DNA of 64,000 nucleotides from Actinobacteria bacterium HGW-Actinobacteria-4 (GCA_002841315.1 PHEW01000007.1:61835-125834), one strand, 5' to 3'; numbered from the stretch's first letter, positions 1 through 10,056 are shown. Notes: generated by a model not told the origin, from the sequence alone. A program made the numbers and translations.

Positions 1-765
1 GCGACCCGGACCGGCTGCAGTCAGAAAGGCCGCGAGCGCTGTTGCCACAAGGAACGGCACCGTCAGCGGCCGGGAATCAAGCCGCGCCTGCCACCACCGA
101 GCAGGATGGTCCACCATGTACTCGAGCCACGTCCAGACATCGCCGCTGTACTGAGCGGATGCCGACATCGCCGTCACCACCACAACTGCGAGGGCAAACG
201 AGAGTGCCGTGATCACGGTGGCGACGATGCCAACCCACACGCCCTGGCGGCCCCAGGATCGGAAGGTGGCCCACCCCGTTGCTAGCCCGATCACCAGGGA
301 CACATAGAGATACTCCACACCCAGAGCCCACGCCAGCACGCAATAGACACTCGCGGTCGCGAGGCCCACCACAAGACCCACGGTAATCCCCAGGCCGGGC
401 CTCGAAAGCTCAAGCGCCCCAGATCTGCGTGCCGCGAAATGGTGGGCAGTTTGCTCCTCCCTGCGGCTCACGGGCACGCCCCACCGGTCGTGGCCGTAGC
501 GAGCTCCAGGGATCTCATCGAACGCATCGTGCGGCGATGCTGGCAGTGGCTTCTTGGTGGGCAGGATCGCGCCCTTGACCGGTGACGTAATGGCGGGTTC
601 CACTGGGGGCGCAAGGAAGGGGGCAGGGTTGACGGGGTGCGTTGCCGGAACGATGGCAGGCGGCAATGCCTTCGGTAGCGGCTTGGGCCGCTCAGGCTCT
701 AGCGCAGGGACCTCGACGCGCTCAACGGGCGGGTCAGCAGCGTCGCCGTCGGCACGAGACTCCAC
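1..765 (-). CDS. Partial membrane protein: Pro-rich N-terminus then several hydrophobic helices; C-terminus beyond window
   Basis: Open minus-strand frame from a GTG at 765 (preceded by AAGGAGTGATCG) to the window edge: VESRADGDAADPPVERVEVPALEPERPKPLPK...GVEYLYVSLVIGLATGWATFRSWGRQGVWVGIVATVITALSFALAVVVVTAM. Missing from the ORF track, probably because it is partial with a GTG start. Confidence 0.7.
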   Translation of the reverse strand, partial: MESRADGDAADPPVERVEVPALEPERPKPLPKALPPAIVPATHPVNPAPFLAPPVEPAITSPVKGAILPTKKPLPASPHDAFDEIPGARYGHDRWGVPVSRREEQTAHHFAARRSGALELSRPGLGITVGLVVGLATASVYCVLAWALGVEYLYVSLVIGLATGWATFRSWGRQGVWVGIVATVITALSFALAVVVVTAMSASAQYSGDVWTWLEYMVDHPARWWQARLDSRPLTVPFLVATALAAFLTAAGPGR

Positions 766-1076
766 CGATCACTCCTTGTCACCGGGACGCGCCTATCGCG
801 TCTGGTGCTGACGCTAGCGCAGGGTCTCCTCGGCTGACAAACCGAGTCCGCAACCACCACTCGGCAATCAGCAGGTTGGGAACTCAAGCCGGTTCTACGG
901 TCCCCGTAGGCACAGAAGGCCATGCCAACCCCTGCCGAGCACGCGGTGACCACGCGGCCACCGCAAACGCAACCTCGCCCATACGCACCAAGGGTTGGCC
1001 ACGACACACCACGGGACCGGCGCGACCGAACCTAGGCTCCCCAGCATCGGCCACCTGTCGCCGTAGGCTAGTGGCC

Positions 1077-2360
1077 ATGAGCACCACCAGCGAACGCGTC
1101 TACGTAGCGCGCCTCGCGGGGACCCCCGTCTTCGATCCCTTGGGCGACCCCGTGGGCCGCGTTCGTGATGTTGTCATGCTGCTACGCCGAAACCTGGCTC
1201 CCACAGCGGTGGGACTTGTCGTCGAAGTTCCCGGCCGCAAGCGCGTCTTCATGCCCCTCACCCGCGTTACCTCGATTGCACCCGGCCATGTCATCTGCAC
1301 AGGGGTCATCAACCTGCGGAGATTCCAGGCCCGCGCTTCCGAGACGCTCGCGATGGCCGAGCTCTTTGAGCGCTCGGTGTCACTCAAGGACGGCTCCGGT
1401 GACGCCTTCATCGAAGACATCGCCATCGAACAAGAACGCACCCGAACCTGGGTGGTCACCAAGCTGTACATCCGCCGTGAAGGCCGCCGCAAAGGGGTGC
1501 TCGGCATCTCCCGGCGGGGCGAGACCCTTGTGGTGGACTTTGACGACACGGTGGGCTTGGCGACGCGCGACGAACTTCAAGGTGCCGCGCTCATCATTCA
1601 GACCTACGTGGACCACAAGCCCGCTGACCTGGCCGCGGCACTCATGGAACTGTCGCCAGCGCGCGGTGCGGAGATCGCTGCTGCCTTGGACAACGAGCGC
1701 CTCGCCGACGTCCTGGAAGAGCTCCCCGAGGAAGACCAGATCGCATTGCTATCCACGTTGCGCCGCGAGCGCGCAGCCGACGTCCTCGAGGCGATGGATC
1801 CCGACGACGCTGCCGATCTCTTGGGGGACCTCCCCGCCGCCGAAGCGGCCGAACTTCTCAAGCTCATGGAGCCCGACGACGCCCGGCAGGTGAGCCAACT
1901 GCTCAGCTACGCGGACGACACGGCCGGCGGCCTGATGACCACCGAGCCCATCATGCTGGGGCCCGAGGCCACCGTCGCAACGGCGCTCGCAATGGTGCGC
2001 CGCCACGACGTCGCACCCGCCCTGGCCTCCATGGTGTTCATCGCAAGGCCGCCGCTCGAGACACCGACAGGCAAGTACATCGGCCTCGTTCACATCCAGC
2101 GGCTCTTGCGCGAAGCGCCACACGAGCAGATCGGCGCGCACGTGGATCCCGCGATCGAGCCACTCCACGTCAACGACTCGCTTGCCGACGTCTCGCGCCG
2201 AATGGCCGCGTACGACATCCTGGCGATCCCGGTTGTTGACGACGACGGCCGCCTCCTGGGTGCGATCTCGATCGACGACGTCCTTGACCACCTGCTGCCA
2301 GCCGACTGGCGCGAACACGTGGACACCGACCAGAGCACTGACGGAGGGCGTCGTGGCTGA
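1077..2360 (+). CDS. PRC-barrel / MgtE N-terminal / CBS domain protein
   Basis: MSTTSERVYVARLAGTPVFDPLGDPVGRVRDVV..., then MgtE_N-like repeats (ALMELSPARGAEIAAALDNERLADVLEELPEEDQIALL) and CBS motifs. The 5' extension to 642 is non-coding-like. Confidence 0.88.
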   Translation: MSTTSERVYVARLAGTPVFDPLGDPVGRVRDVVMLLRRNLAPTAVGLVVEVPGRKRVFMPLTRVTSIAPGHVICTGVINLRRFQARASETLAMAELFERSVSLKDGSGDAFIEDIAIEQERTRTWVVTKLYIRREGRRKGVLGISRRGETLVVDFDDTVGLATRDELQGAALIIQTYVDHKPADLAAALMELSPARGAEIAAALDNERLADVLEELPEEDQIALLSTLRRERAADVLEAMDPDDAADLLGDLPAAEAAELLKLMEPDDARQVSQLLSYADDTAGGLMTTEPIMLGPEATVATALAMVRRHDVAPALASMVFIARPPLETPTGKYIGLVHIQRLLREAPHEQIGAHVDPAIEPLHVNDSLADVSRRMAAYDILAIPVVDDDGRLLGAISIDDVLDHLLPADWREHVDTDQSTDGGRRG

Positions 2361-2871
2361 CGCGCTAGACCGACCCAAAGGCGACTCGACGCCGTTTCGA
2401 TTCCCCCGCAGGCGCAAGCGCAGCCAGGACCGCGTGGGTCGCGTCTCCGAGGGCATTGCGCGCTTCTTGGGTACGCCACGCTTCCTGGTGTATCTCACCG
2501 TGTTCGTGTTCGTGTGGCTCGTGTGGAACACCTGGGCACCGGTCGCCTCGCGCTTCGATGACGCCGCCTTGGGTTACACAGCGCTGACGCTGATGCTGTC
2601 CCTCCAGGCCTCCTACGCAGCTCCACTGATCCTGTTGGCTCAGAACCGCCAAGCGGACCGCGACCGGGTGAGCGCGGAACAGGACCGCCAACGCACTGAA
2701 CGCTCTCTTGCCGACACGGAGTTTCTGGCTCGTGAAGTGGCGGCGTTGCGTCACGCGGTCTCCGAGACCGCCACGCGGGACTTTGTCCGTTCCGAACTGC
2801 GCTCGCTTCTTGAAGAGCTGCGTGAGGCCGATGCTGGCGCCACCACAGCGTCGGAGACCAACTCCCCCTGA
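2353..2871 (+). CDS. DUF1003 family membrane protein
   Basis: GTG start overlaps the previous stop; VADALDRPKGD...RFLGTPRFLVYLTVFVFVWLVWNTWAP...LTLMLSLQASYAAPLILLAQNRQADRDR is the DUF1003 signature. Confidence 0.88.
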   Translation: MADALDRPKGDSTPFRFPRRRKRSQDRVGRVSEGIARFLGTPRFLVYLTVFVFVWLVWNTWAPVASRFDDAALGYTALTLMLSLQASYAAPLILLAQNRQADRDRVSAEQDRQRTERSLADTEFLAREVAALRHAVSETATRDFVRSELRSLLEELREADAGATTASETNSP

Positions 2872-2879
2872 GAATGGCG

Positions 2880-2913
2880 AAGCCGTCGGCGGCCGGAGGG
2901 CCGCCGACGGCTT
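2880..2913. terminator. Perfect 15-bp inverted repeat between convergent genes (bidirectional terminator candidate)
   Basis: AAGCCGTCGGCGGCC-GGAG-GGCCGCCGACGGCTT. Confidence 0.75.
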
Positions 2914-2924
2914 GCAGTAGTGGA

Positions 2925-3422
2925 CTACTCCTCCTTGTCGCGAATACCTGAGGCGATCACAAACGCGGGAGCAACGGCGAGCAACAGGAACACGTAGGCA
3001 AGAAATCCCTCGTCGAAGTAGATCTGCAGCAACAGCGCAATCTCCCGCGTGACGAAATCGAGGCCGGTGAAGAAGGTCTCGCCGGGTTCGCCCGAGATGA
3101 AGCCGGCTGCGGCGAAGCCGAGTGCGACAACGAACATGATCGCCGCGATCACCGCCGCGACAAAGCCAAGTGCGAGGTTCTTCACCTTGCCGACGATGGT
3201 GAAGCCCCATCCAACGGCTACACCAATCAGCACCGCGAGGTAGCCGATCTCGCGATCGGTGATGACGGCAACGACGGCGTAAACGCCCGCAGCGACAAGG
3301 CCAAAGCCGATCGCGGCTAAGACGCCAAGCATGGTGTTGGGTTGGCGTCCCACTTGGTCGACTGGTGGCGCGGCTGCCGGGATCGTTGGCTCCGTGGACT
3401 GCGAAGCGTGTGAATCAGTCAT
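2925..3422 (-). CDS. Hypothetical membrane protein
   Basis: MTDSHASQSTEPTIPAAAPPVDQVGRQPNTMLGVLAAIGFGLVAAGVYAVVAV...; start supported by AAAGGAGAGAAC-ATG. Confidence 0.7.
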   Translation of the reverse strand: MTDSHASQSTEPTIPAAAPPVDQVGRQPNTMLGVLAAIGFGLVAAGVYAVVAVITDREIGYLAVLIGVAVGWGFTIVGKVKNLALGFVAAVIAAIMFVVALGFAAAGFISGEPGETFFTGLDFVTREIALLLQIYFDEGFLAYVFLLLAVAPAFVIASGIRDKEE

Positions 3423-3547
3423 GTTCTCTCCTTTGAGTGACACCGGTGTGGCATCGTCGCCGAGATTAGCGGCAAATGCCTCGCGTGTATAGGGTCTGAC
3501 GGCACCGCTGAAGGAGGGCCCTTGCCCGAGCGCCTACGATAGGACAC

Positions 3548-4675
3548 ATGCCTCTCGTTGAATCTGTTCAGGCCGCGCTCGCGACGGTGATAGACCCAGA
3601 GATCCGTCGGCCGATCACCGAAATCGGTATGGTCCGCTCGGTGGCCGTCAGCGATGCTGGCGTGGCGACCATTGGCATCGACCTCACGACTGCAGGGTGT
3701 CCGATGAAGGCCCGGATCACGAGCGACGTCGAAGAAGCCGCCAAGCGGGTGGCAGGCGTCACCGAGGTATCGATCGAACTGGGCGTGATGAGCGAGGAGC
3801 AGCGCCTGGGCCTGCGCTCGCAGCTGCGGGGCGGCAAGCCGGAGCCAGTCATCCAGTTCACGCAGCCGGGCAACATGACGCGCGTCTACGCGGTCGCGTC
3901 CGGCAAGGGCGGCGTTGGCAAGTCCACGGTGACCGCGAACCTCGGCGCCGCGATGGCCGCCGATGGCCTCAAGGTGGGCATCCTCGACGCCGACGTCTTT
4001 GGTTTCTCGATTCCCGGCATGTTGGGCGTGGAGGGTCAGCCCACCCGCATTGACGACATGCTGCTGCCCCCGATCGCGCATGAGGTCAAGGCCGTATCGA
4101 TTGGCATGTTCGTGCCCGAGGGTCAGCCGGTGGTGTGGCGCGGCCCCATGCTTCATCGCGCGATTGAGCAGTTCCTTGCGGATGTCTACTGGGGAGACCT
4201 CGACGTCCTGCTCCTCGACCTGCCGCCCGGCACGGGTGACATCGCCATTTCCGTTGCCCAGTTGCTTCCGCACGCGGAACTTGTGGTGGTGACTACCCCG
4301 CAGTCCGCCGCCGCTGGCGTGGCAGAGCGCGCTGGCTCGATCGCCACCCAGACGCAGCAATCGGTTGTTGGTGTGATCGAGAACATGTCATGGCTCGCAC
4401 AACCGGATGGCTCACGGCTCGAGGTGTTCGGATCAGGAGGCGGCCAAATCGTGGCCGATCGCCTTTCCAAGACGCTTGGAACTGCGGTCCCGCTCCTGGG
4501 ACAGATCCCGCTCGATGTCCAGGCCCGCCAGGCGGGCGACGACGGCACGCCTGTCGTGCTCAGCGACCCCGAGAATCCGGCGTCGGTCGCGCTCCGCGAG
4601 ATCGCCCGCACGCTGGGCGCACGCCAGCGAGGCCTCGCCGGGCGTTCGCTCGGCGTGACCCCGCTGAAGAAGTAG
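3548..4675 (+). CDS. mrp: Mrp/NBP35 family ATP-binding iron-sulfur carrier
   Basis: N-terminal DUF59-like domain, Walker A AVASGKGGVGKSTVTANLG, LLLDLPPGTGDIAIS. Confidence 0.93.
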   Translation: MPLVESVQAALATVIDPEIRRPITEIGMVRSVAVSDAGVATIGIDLTTAGCPMKARITSDVEEAAKRVAGVTEVSIELGVMSEEQRLGLRSQLRGGKPEPVIQFTQPGNMTRVYAVASGKGGVGKSTVTANLGAAMAADGLKVGILDADVFGFSIPGMLGVEGQPTRIDDMLLPPIAHEVKAVSIGMFVPEGQPVVWRGPMLHRAIEQFLADVYWGDLDVLLLDLPPGTGDIAISVAQLLPHAELVVVTTPQSAAAGVAERAGSIATQTQQSVVGVIENMSWLAQPDGSRLEVFGSGGGQIVADRLSKTLGTAVPLLGQIPLDVQARQAGDDGTPVVLSDPENPASVALREIARTLGARQRGLAGRSLGVTPLKK

Positions 4676-4682
4676 ACGAGCG

Positions 4683-5168
4683 CTAGCGCTCGAGGTGGTC
4701 GCCCCAGCCCACAATCAGCACCGCAATGAGGCCCGTGAGCAGTGCGCCGGAGGACACAACGGGCGTCGCGAGTGCCGCGAGCAGGGCGTCGCCAAAGCTG
4801 GGGCCTTCGGCGCCCAACAACTGGAGAGTCTCATTGCCGCCACCCACCATGCCCGTGACCACCATGAGGTGCACACCCAAGGCTGTCACAACCAACGCGA
4901 CTGCCTGTGAGGTCAGCCCACGGTGCGCAGACGTGAGACGTACCGTGAAGCCCACAGCGAACGCCATCAGGAGCCCCAGAACGATGAGCGCGAGCACGTT
5001 CGGATCGCTCGGCACGAGCACCGACAGCAGCAGTCCTACCGCGATGGCGACCACGAGGCCGGCGAGAAGCCCGCCTACCTGGTTCTGGCGGAGTGTGGCG
5101 AGCACCGACCCCGAATCGGCCGGAGTGGGCTCCGGAGCGGCCGGCGTGGCATCGGTCTTCTTGACCAT
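4683..5168 (-). CDS. Hypothetical membrane protein, paralog of 7335..7754
   Basis: MVKKTDATPAAPEP...; the core AFAVGFTVRLTSAHRGLTSQAVALVVTALGVHLMVVTG resembles AVVGFAVRLTSSASVNQTFLAAFVTAGLGVHLIVGAA. Confidence 0.7.
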   Translation of the reverse strand: MVKKTDATPAAPEPTPADSGSVLATLRQNQVGGLLAGLVVAIAVGLLLSVLVPSDPNVLALIVLGLLMAFAVGFTVRLTSAHRGLTSQAVALVVTALGVHLMVVTGMVGGGNETLQLLGAEGPSFGDALLAALATPVVSSGALLTGLIAVLIVGWGDHLER

Positions 5169-5264
5169 GGAGAGTCTCCTTCGAAAGTGGCGAGCCTAAC
5201 CCCCTCATCATGGCACGCCACGCGTAAGCGCAAGCAGCGGCGCTGAACGCGCTACGTTAAGGCC

Positions 5265-6503
5265 ATGGGAGAGAACACGACTCCGACAAGCACGCGGGAC
5301 CTCGTGTGGATGCCTGCATGGACGCGCGCACAGGGCGAGCAGCGGGCGCGCTCTCACCTGAGCCAGGCGCTTGGCGTCGACGCTGATGGGGTCTGGTCCG
5401 CACCCGGCCAGCTCACGATCATCGGCGAACACACCGATTACAACAACGGGTTGACCCTGCCGACCATTACGCCTCACCGTACGTTCGTCGCTGCGAAGCT
5501 TCGCGACGATGACCGTGTTCGCATGGCATCCGACAACGCGGTGTTCGATGACAACGGCGGTCAAGTCTGGGAGGGGACCCTCGACTCAATTTCTGCCGAG
5601 ACCGCCGCGGGATGGCCCTCGTACGCCGCTGGCGTGCTGTGGGCACTACAAGAACACGGGCTCACGGGCAAGGGCGTCGATCTTGGCATCGTTTCGTGCG
5701 TGCCATGGAGCACGGGCCTATCCAACTCCGCCTCTGTCGAAGCTGCCGTCGCGCGCGCCATGAACGACCTGTGGAAGCTGTCTCTCGACAGTGAGGCCGG
5801 GCTGAGTGAACTCGCTGAGGCGTGCACCGACGGCGAGAACCAGATTGCGCGCATGGCTACGGGTGGCCTGGGCCAGCACGCGGTGCTCCGGTGCCACGAC
5901 AACGAGGCCATCTTGCTGGACTTCCGTGACAGTATTCCCGACGCCACGGCCTGCCCGCTGTACTTCCCTGACTACGGACTTGCCATGCTCGTGATTGACA
6001 CCATGGTTCGCTTCCACATACCCGGAGGAGTCTCGGGGATGCGCAAAGAGGAATGCATGCGCGCCGCAGAGGAGCTTGGCCTGAGCAGCCTGCGTGACCT
6101 CCACCATGATCCTGCGAGGCTCAACAGGCTTGTGGAACTGAGTGACGAGACCTTGCGCAAGCGCGCGCGGCACGTGTACTCAGAGAACGATCGCGTGATG
6201 CTGGTGAAGGAGGAGCTCAGCGGTACTGGGCCCGCGCATGAGCGGTTCGTGTCGATCGGCAAGGCGCTATCGCGCTCGCACACGTCGCTCGCCGCCGACT
6301 TCGAAGTGAGTTGCCCCGAACTCGACCTCGCTGTGCAGGCCGCGAGCATGGCGGGGGCGCTGGGTGCGCGAATGGTGGGTGGAGGGTTTGGCGGGCCTGC
6401 GGTGGCGCTGATCCGGCGTTCGCTGGCGGAGCGCACGGCCCACGCCATCGCGCAGGCCTTTCGCGACCACGGTTACGACGACCCCCATTTTCTGCTGGTC
6501 TAG
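5265..6503 (+). CDS. Galactokinase-family (GHMP) protein with substituted catalytic residues; probably not a canonical GalK
   Basis: GEHTDYNNG, RARHVYSENDRV, EVSCPELDLAVQAA and GARMVGGGFGG are GalK-like. APGQLTIIGEH (canonical PGRxNLIGEH), GLSNSASVE (GLSSSAAL) and TGGLGQH (TGGMDQ) deviate. Confidence 0.85.
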   Translation: MGENTTPTSTRDLVWMPAWTRAQGEQRARSHLSQALGVDADGVWSAPGQLTIIGEHTDYNNGLTLPTITPHRTFVAAKLRDDDRVRMASDNAVFDDNGGQVWEGTLDSISAETAAGWPSYAAGVLWALQEHGLTGKGVDLGIVSCVPWSTGLSNSASVEAAVARAMNDLWKLSLDSEAGLSELAEACTDGENQIARMATGGLGQHAVLRCHDNEAILLDFRDSIPDATACPLYFPDYGLAMLVIDTMVRFHIPGGVSGMRKEECMRAAEELGLSSLRDLHHDPARLNRLVELSDETLRKRARHVYSENDRVMLVKEELSGTGPAHERFVSIGKALSRSHTSLAADFEVSCPELDLAVQAASMAGALGARMVGGGFGGPAVALIRRSLAERTAHAIAQAFRDHGYDDPHFLLV

Positions 6504-6532
6504 GGAATGCATCTCGCGCGCCGAACCCCAAA

Positions 6533-7333
6533 CTACAGTGCGTAGTCCACAACGAGCGGGGCGTGATCGCTCCACCGCTGATCCCACGCGGCGGCCCGGT
6601 GAACCGTCGCTGCGACAGCGGATGCGGCAAGCGCTGGTGACGCAAGGTGATAGTCGATGCGCCAACCAGCATCGTTGTCAAAGGCTTGGCCGCGTTGAGA
6701 CCACCACGTGTACGGGCCAGGCTGTTCGCCAACAACACTGCGGTGCACGTCTACCCAGCCCGCCTCAACCCAGCGGTCAAGGTAGGCGCGTTCCTCTGGA
6801 AGGAAGCCTGCGGCCTTGAGGTTGCCCTTCCAGTTCTTGATGTCGTTATTGGTGTGGGCGATATTGATGTCGCCCATCACCACCACGCGCGGGTGTTCCG
6901 CGCGCAACTGTGCCAGGCGCGCCGACATCATGTCGAGGAATGCGTACTTGTCGTCCATCTTGGGTGTTCCGGCCTCGCCCGAGTGGACGTAAACCGACAC
7001 GACGCGAACCGGACCCGACGGCGACTCAACGGTAGCCTCGACCCACCTGCCCGTGTGGGTCGCGGGAATCGCGCCGTCACCCAGCACCTCAGCACCCACC
7101 ACAGCAGCGCTCAGCGGCGTGCGGGACATGATCGCCACGCCAGCGCGGCCCTTGTTCTCGCAAGCCTGATGCACCACGTGCCATCCGTCGGACAGCGCCG
7201 CGTGCACCACATCATCGGGGGCGCGCAACTCTTGCAACGCCACGACGTCGGTGCCGGAGACATCCAGCCACTCAGTCATGCCCTTGCGAAGCGCTGCGCG
7301 CACCCCGTTGACGTTGACAGTCGCGATACGCAC
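6533..7333 (-). CDS. xth: Exodeoxyribonuclease III
   Basis: MRIATVNVNGVRAALRKGMTEWL...VVALQELRAP...VMGDINIAHTNNDIKNWKGN...WRIDYHLASPAL...SDHAPLVVDY. Confidence 0.9.
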   Translation of the reverse strand: MRIATVNVNGVRAALRKGMTEWLDVSGTDVVALQELRAPDDVVHAALSDGWHVVHQACENKGRAGVAIMSRTPLSAAVVGAEVLGDGAIPATHTGRWVEATVESPSGPVRVVSVYVHSGEAGTPKMDDKYAFLDMMSARLAQLRAEHPRVVVMGDINIAHTNNDIKNWKGNLKAAGFLPEERAYLDRWVEAGWVDVHRSVVGEQPGPYTWWSQRGQAFDNDAGWRIDYHLASPALAASAVAATVHRAAAWDQRWSDHAPLVVDYAL

Positions 7334-7334
7334 G

Positions 7335-7754
7335 TTACGCGCGGCGACCTACGGTAGCGACGAGTCCTGCGACAACGCCAAAGAAGATGACGTAGCCGTT
7401 GATCGGCGACCCGAGGTATGCGGTCAACATGGTGTAACCGAAGTCGTCGAAGCCCCGACCCGCCGCGCCCACGATGAGGTGCACGCCAAGGCCTGCTGTG
7501 ACGAACGCGGCCAGGAACGTCTGGTTCACCGACGCCGATGACGTCAGGCGAACCGCGAATCCAACCACGGCCGCGATGATGAGGCTGATGATTCCGAGCA
7601 GGAAGAGCAACGCCCACTCGTTGTCAAGACCAATGACGACCAGCGCCAAGATGTGGGAAAGCACCACCGCAGCAACCAGGCCTGCCACCCAGTGAATCTG
7701 TGCGATCGAGGAGAACTTCCCTAGTGGTTTACTCGAGCTTTTCGTTTCAGCCAT
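7335..7754 (-). CDS. Hypothetical membrane protein, paralog of 4683..5168
   Basis: MAETKSSSKPLGKFSSIAQIHWVAGLVAAVVLSHILALVVIGLDN...; AAAGGAGTGAAC-ATG supports the start. Confidence 0.7.
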   Translation of the reverse strand: MAETKSSSKPLGKFSSIAQIHWVAGLVAAVVLSHILALVVIGLDNEWALLFLLGIISLIIAAVVGFAVRLTSSASVNQTFLAAFVTAGLGVHLIVGAAGRGFDDFGYTMLTAYLGSPINGYVIFFGVVAGLVATVGRRA

Positions 7755-7850
7755 GTTCACTCCTTTGTTTTCATGGACACCCAAAGCGGGCTTGTCCATC
7801 GTGGCACACGTGGCAGGCAATCTCAACGAACAGCAGGTGAAGGTCTGGCG

Positions 7851-8735
7851 CTAGAGGCCGAGGCGCCGCTCCGCGGACTCGACCACGTTGGTCAGGAGCA
7901 TCGCCCGTGTCATGGGGCCCACTCCGCCGGGGTTCGGCGAGAACCACGCGGACTTGGCCAGTGCGCCGGCAGCGATGTCTCCCGCGATCACTGACTTCCC
8001 TGTCGCGGGATCCGTGCGCCGTGAGACTCCGACGTCAATGAGAATCGAGCCGTCTGTCACCATCGGGGCGTCAATGATGTCGGGCACCCCGGCTGCGGCC
8101 ACGATGACGTCGGCACTGCGAGTCAACGCGGTAAGGTCTCTTGTCCCCGTGTGGCAGAGCGTCACCGTCGCGTTCACGGCCTTGCGCGTCAACAACAGGC
8201 CGATGCTACGGCCCACCGTCGTGCCGCGACCAACCACCACCACATGGGTGCCGTCGAGGGACAACCCGTGGCGCTCGATGAGCTCGATGATGCCTTTGGG
8301 TGTGCATGGCAGTGGGGACTGGATGTCTTCGCCCACGCGCAACACCAGACGGCCCAGGTTGGTGGGGTGGAGCCCGTCGGCGTCCTTGTCCGGATCAACG
8401 AGCTCAAGCACCCGGTTGGTGTCGATACCGTGGGGAAGCGGCAACTGAACGATGAAGCCCGTGCACGCAGGGTTGTCGTTAAGGCGTGCCACAGCGGCCT
8501 CGATCTCGGCTTGCGTCGCCGTGGCAGGCAAGTCCTCCCGAAGCGACGCGATGCCCACCTCAGCACAGTCCTGATGCTTGCCGTTCACGTACCACGTGGA
8601 CCCTGGGTCCTCGCCTACAAGCAACGTGCCGAGCCCGGGGGTGACGCCGCGAGCGGCGAGCGCCGCCACACGTTGCGTCAGTTCCGCCTTGATTGTTGCG
8701 GCGGTCGCTTTGCCATCTAGCACCTGTGCACTCAT
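7851..8735 (-). CDS. folD: Bifunctional methylene-THF dehydrogenase / methenyl-THF cyclohydrolase
   Basis: [19 protein letters not shown]...[31 protein letters not shown]...[13 protein letters not shown]...[18 protein letters not shown]...[12 protein letters not shown]. Confidence 0.95.
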   Translation of the reverse strand: MSAQVLDGKATAATIKAELTQRVAALAARGVTPGLGTLLVGEDPGSTWYVNGKHQDCAEVGIASLREDLPATATQAEIEAAVARLNDNPACTGFIVQLPLPHGIDTNRVLELVDPDKDADGLHPTNLGRLVLRVGEDIQSPLPCTPKGIIELIERHGLSLDGTHVVVVGRGTTVGRSIGLLLTRKAVNATVTLCHTGTRDLTALTRSADVIVAAAGVPDIIDAPMVTDGSILIDVGVSRRTDPATGKSVIAGDIAAGALAKSAWFSPNPGGVGPMTRAMLLTNVVESAERRLGL

Positions 8736-8763
8736 GCCACTCCTCCGCTGAGTACCGTCGCCG

Positions 8764-10056
8764 CTACTGCTGCAGACCCTCGTAGAGCGGGAAGGCATCG
8801 GCAAGTGTGGTCACCCGCGAACGCAGGGCAGCAACGTCGGCTCCGCCCTTCAACGCCGTCGCAAGGATGTCCGCAACTTCAGTGAACTCGCCAGCTCCAA
8901 AACCGCGCGTCGCGAGAGCGGCCGTGCCGATTCGCACGCCGGACGTCACCATCGGTGGGCGCGGGTCAAACGGGACAGCGTTGCGGTTGACGGTGATGCC
9001 CACCTGGTGCAAGAGATCCTCGGCCTGCTGGCCGTCCAGGTCGCTGTGGCGCAGATCAACCAACACCAAGTGCACGTCCGTGCCTCCCGAGACAACGTTG
9101 ACGCCCGCAGCAATGGAATCGGCGGACGTAAGTCGCTCGGCGATGATGCGTGCGCCGTCGAGGGTGCGCTGCTGACGCTCCTTGAACTCGGTTCCCGCAG
9201 CCGCCTTGAAAGCAATCGCCTTAGCGGCGATGACGTGCATGAGGGGACCGCCCTGCTGTCCCGGGAAGACCGCCGAGTTGAGTTTCTTGGCGTATTCCAG
9301 GTCACGGCTCAGGATCAGTCCCGATCGCGGTCCAGCGAGCGTCTTGTGGACGGTGCTCGACACCACATCGGAGTGAGGCACCGGCGATGGGTGTAGTCCC
9401 GCCGCCACCAGGCCGGCGAAGTGAGCCATGTCGGTCCAGAGCTTGGCGCCCACCTCGTCGGCGATCGCTCGGAAGGCGGCAAAGTCCAAGTGGCGCGGGT
9501 AGGCTGACCAGCCCGCGATGATCACGTCGGGGCGTTCGGCTAGGGCCTGGGCGCGGACCTTGTCCATATCCACCAGGTGGGTGTCCTCTTCCACGCCGTA
9601 GGCGGCAACCTCATACAGCTTGCCCGAGAAGTTGAGCTTCATGCCGTGGGTGAGGTGTCCACCGTGGGCGAGCGACAGTCCCATGATCTTGTCGCCGGGG
9701 TTGATCAGCGCGTGGAGCACTGCCGCGTTGGCAGTAGCACCCGAGTGCGGCTGGACGTTGGCGAACTCGGCACCGAACAGGCTCTTGGCGCGATCAATCG
9801 CGAGGGTCTCCGCCTTGTCGACCTCTTCGCAACCGCCATAGTAGCGGCGGCCGGGGTAGCCCTCCGCGTACTTGTTGGTCAGCACGGAGCCCTGGGCCTG
9901 CAGGACCGAACGCGGCACGAAGTTCTCGGACGCGATCATCTCGAGGGTGCCTTGCTGCCGCGCAAGTTCGCTGTCGAGGATGTCGGCAATCTGGGGGTCA
10001 AAGTCGCGCAGCGTGGCGTTCATGACTGCGGCGGTGGCGCTGGAATCTGTGCTCAT
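8764..10056 (-). CDS. glyA: Serine hydroxymethyltransferase
   Basis: [19 protein letters not shown]...[20 protein letters not shown]...[16 protein letters not shown]. Confidence 0.96.
   Translation of the reverse strand: MSTDSSATAAVMNATLRDFDPQIADILDSELARQQGTLEMIASENFVPRSVLQAQGSVLTNKYAEGYPGRRYYGGCEEVDKAETLAIDRAKSLFGAEFANVQPHSGATANAAVLHALINPGDKIMGLSLAHGGHLTHGMKLNFSGKLYEVAAYGVEEDTHLVDMDKVRAQALAERPDVIIAGWSAYPRHLDFAAFRAIADEVGAKLWTDMAHFAGLVAAGLHPSPVPHSDVVSSTVHKTLAGPRSGLILSRDLEYAKKLNSAVFPGQQGGPLMHVIAAKAIAFKAAAGTEFKERQQRTLDGARIIAERLTSADSIAAGVNVVSGGTDVHLVLVDLRHSDLDGQQAEDLLHQVGITVNRNAVPFDPRPPMVTSGVRIGTAALATRGFGAGEFTEVADILATALKGGADVAALRSRVTTLADAFPLYEGLQQ

Noticed and set aside
642-1076. N-terminal 145-aa extension of the MgtE/PRC ORF in the track
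   Set aside because: Composition is not protein-like. The conserved domain starts at the ATG at 1077, and the region overlaps the promoter of the divergent gene.
1749-2531. Long antisense ORFs (here and at many other places, e.g. 3419-4360, 16615-17667, 24858-26054, 27782-28864, 30760-31926, 41396-42811, 52568-53578, 60970-62469)
   Set aside because: High-GC codon bias leaves the antisense frames open; each lies over a well-recognised gene on the other strand and has no recognisable domain.
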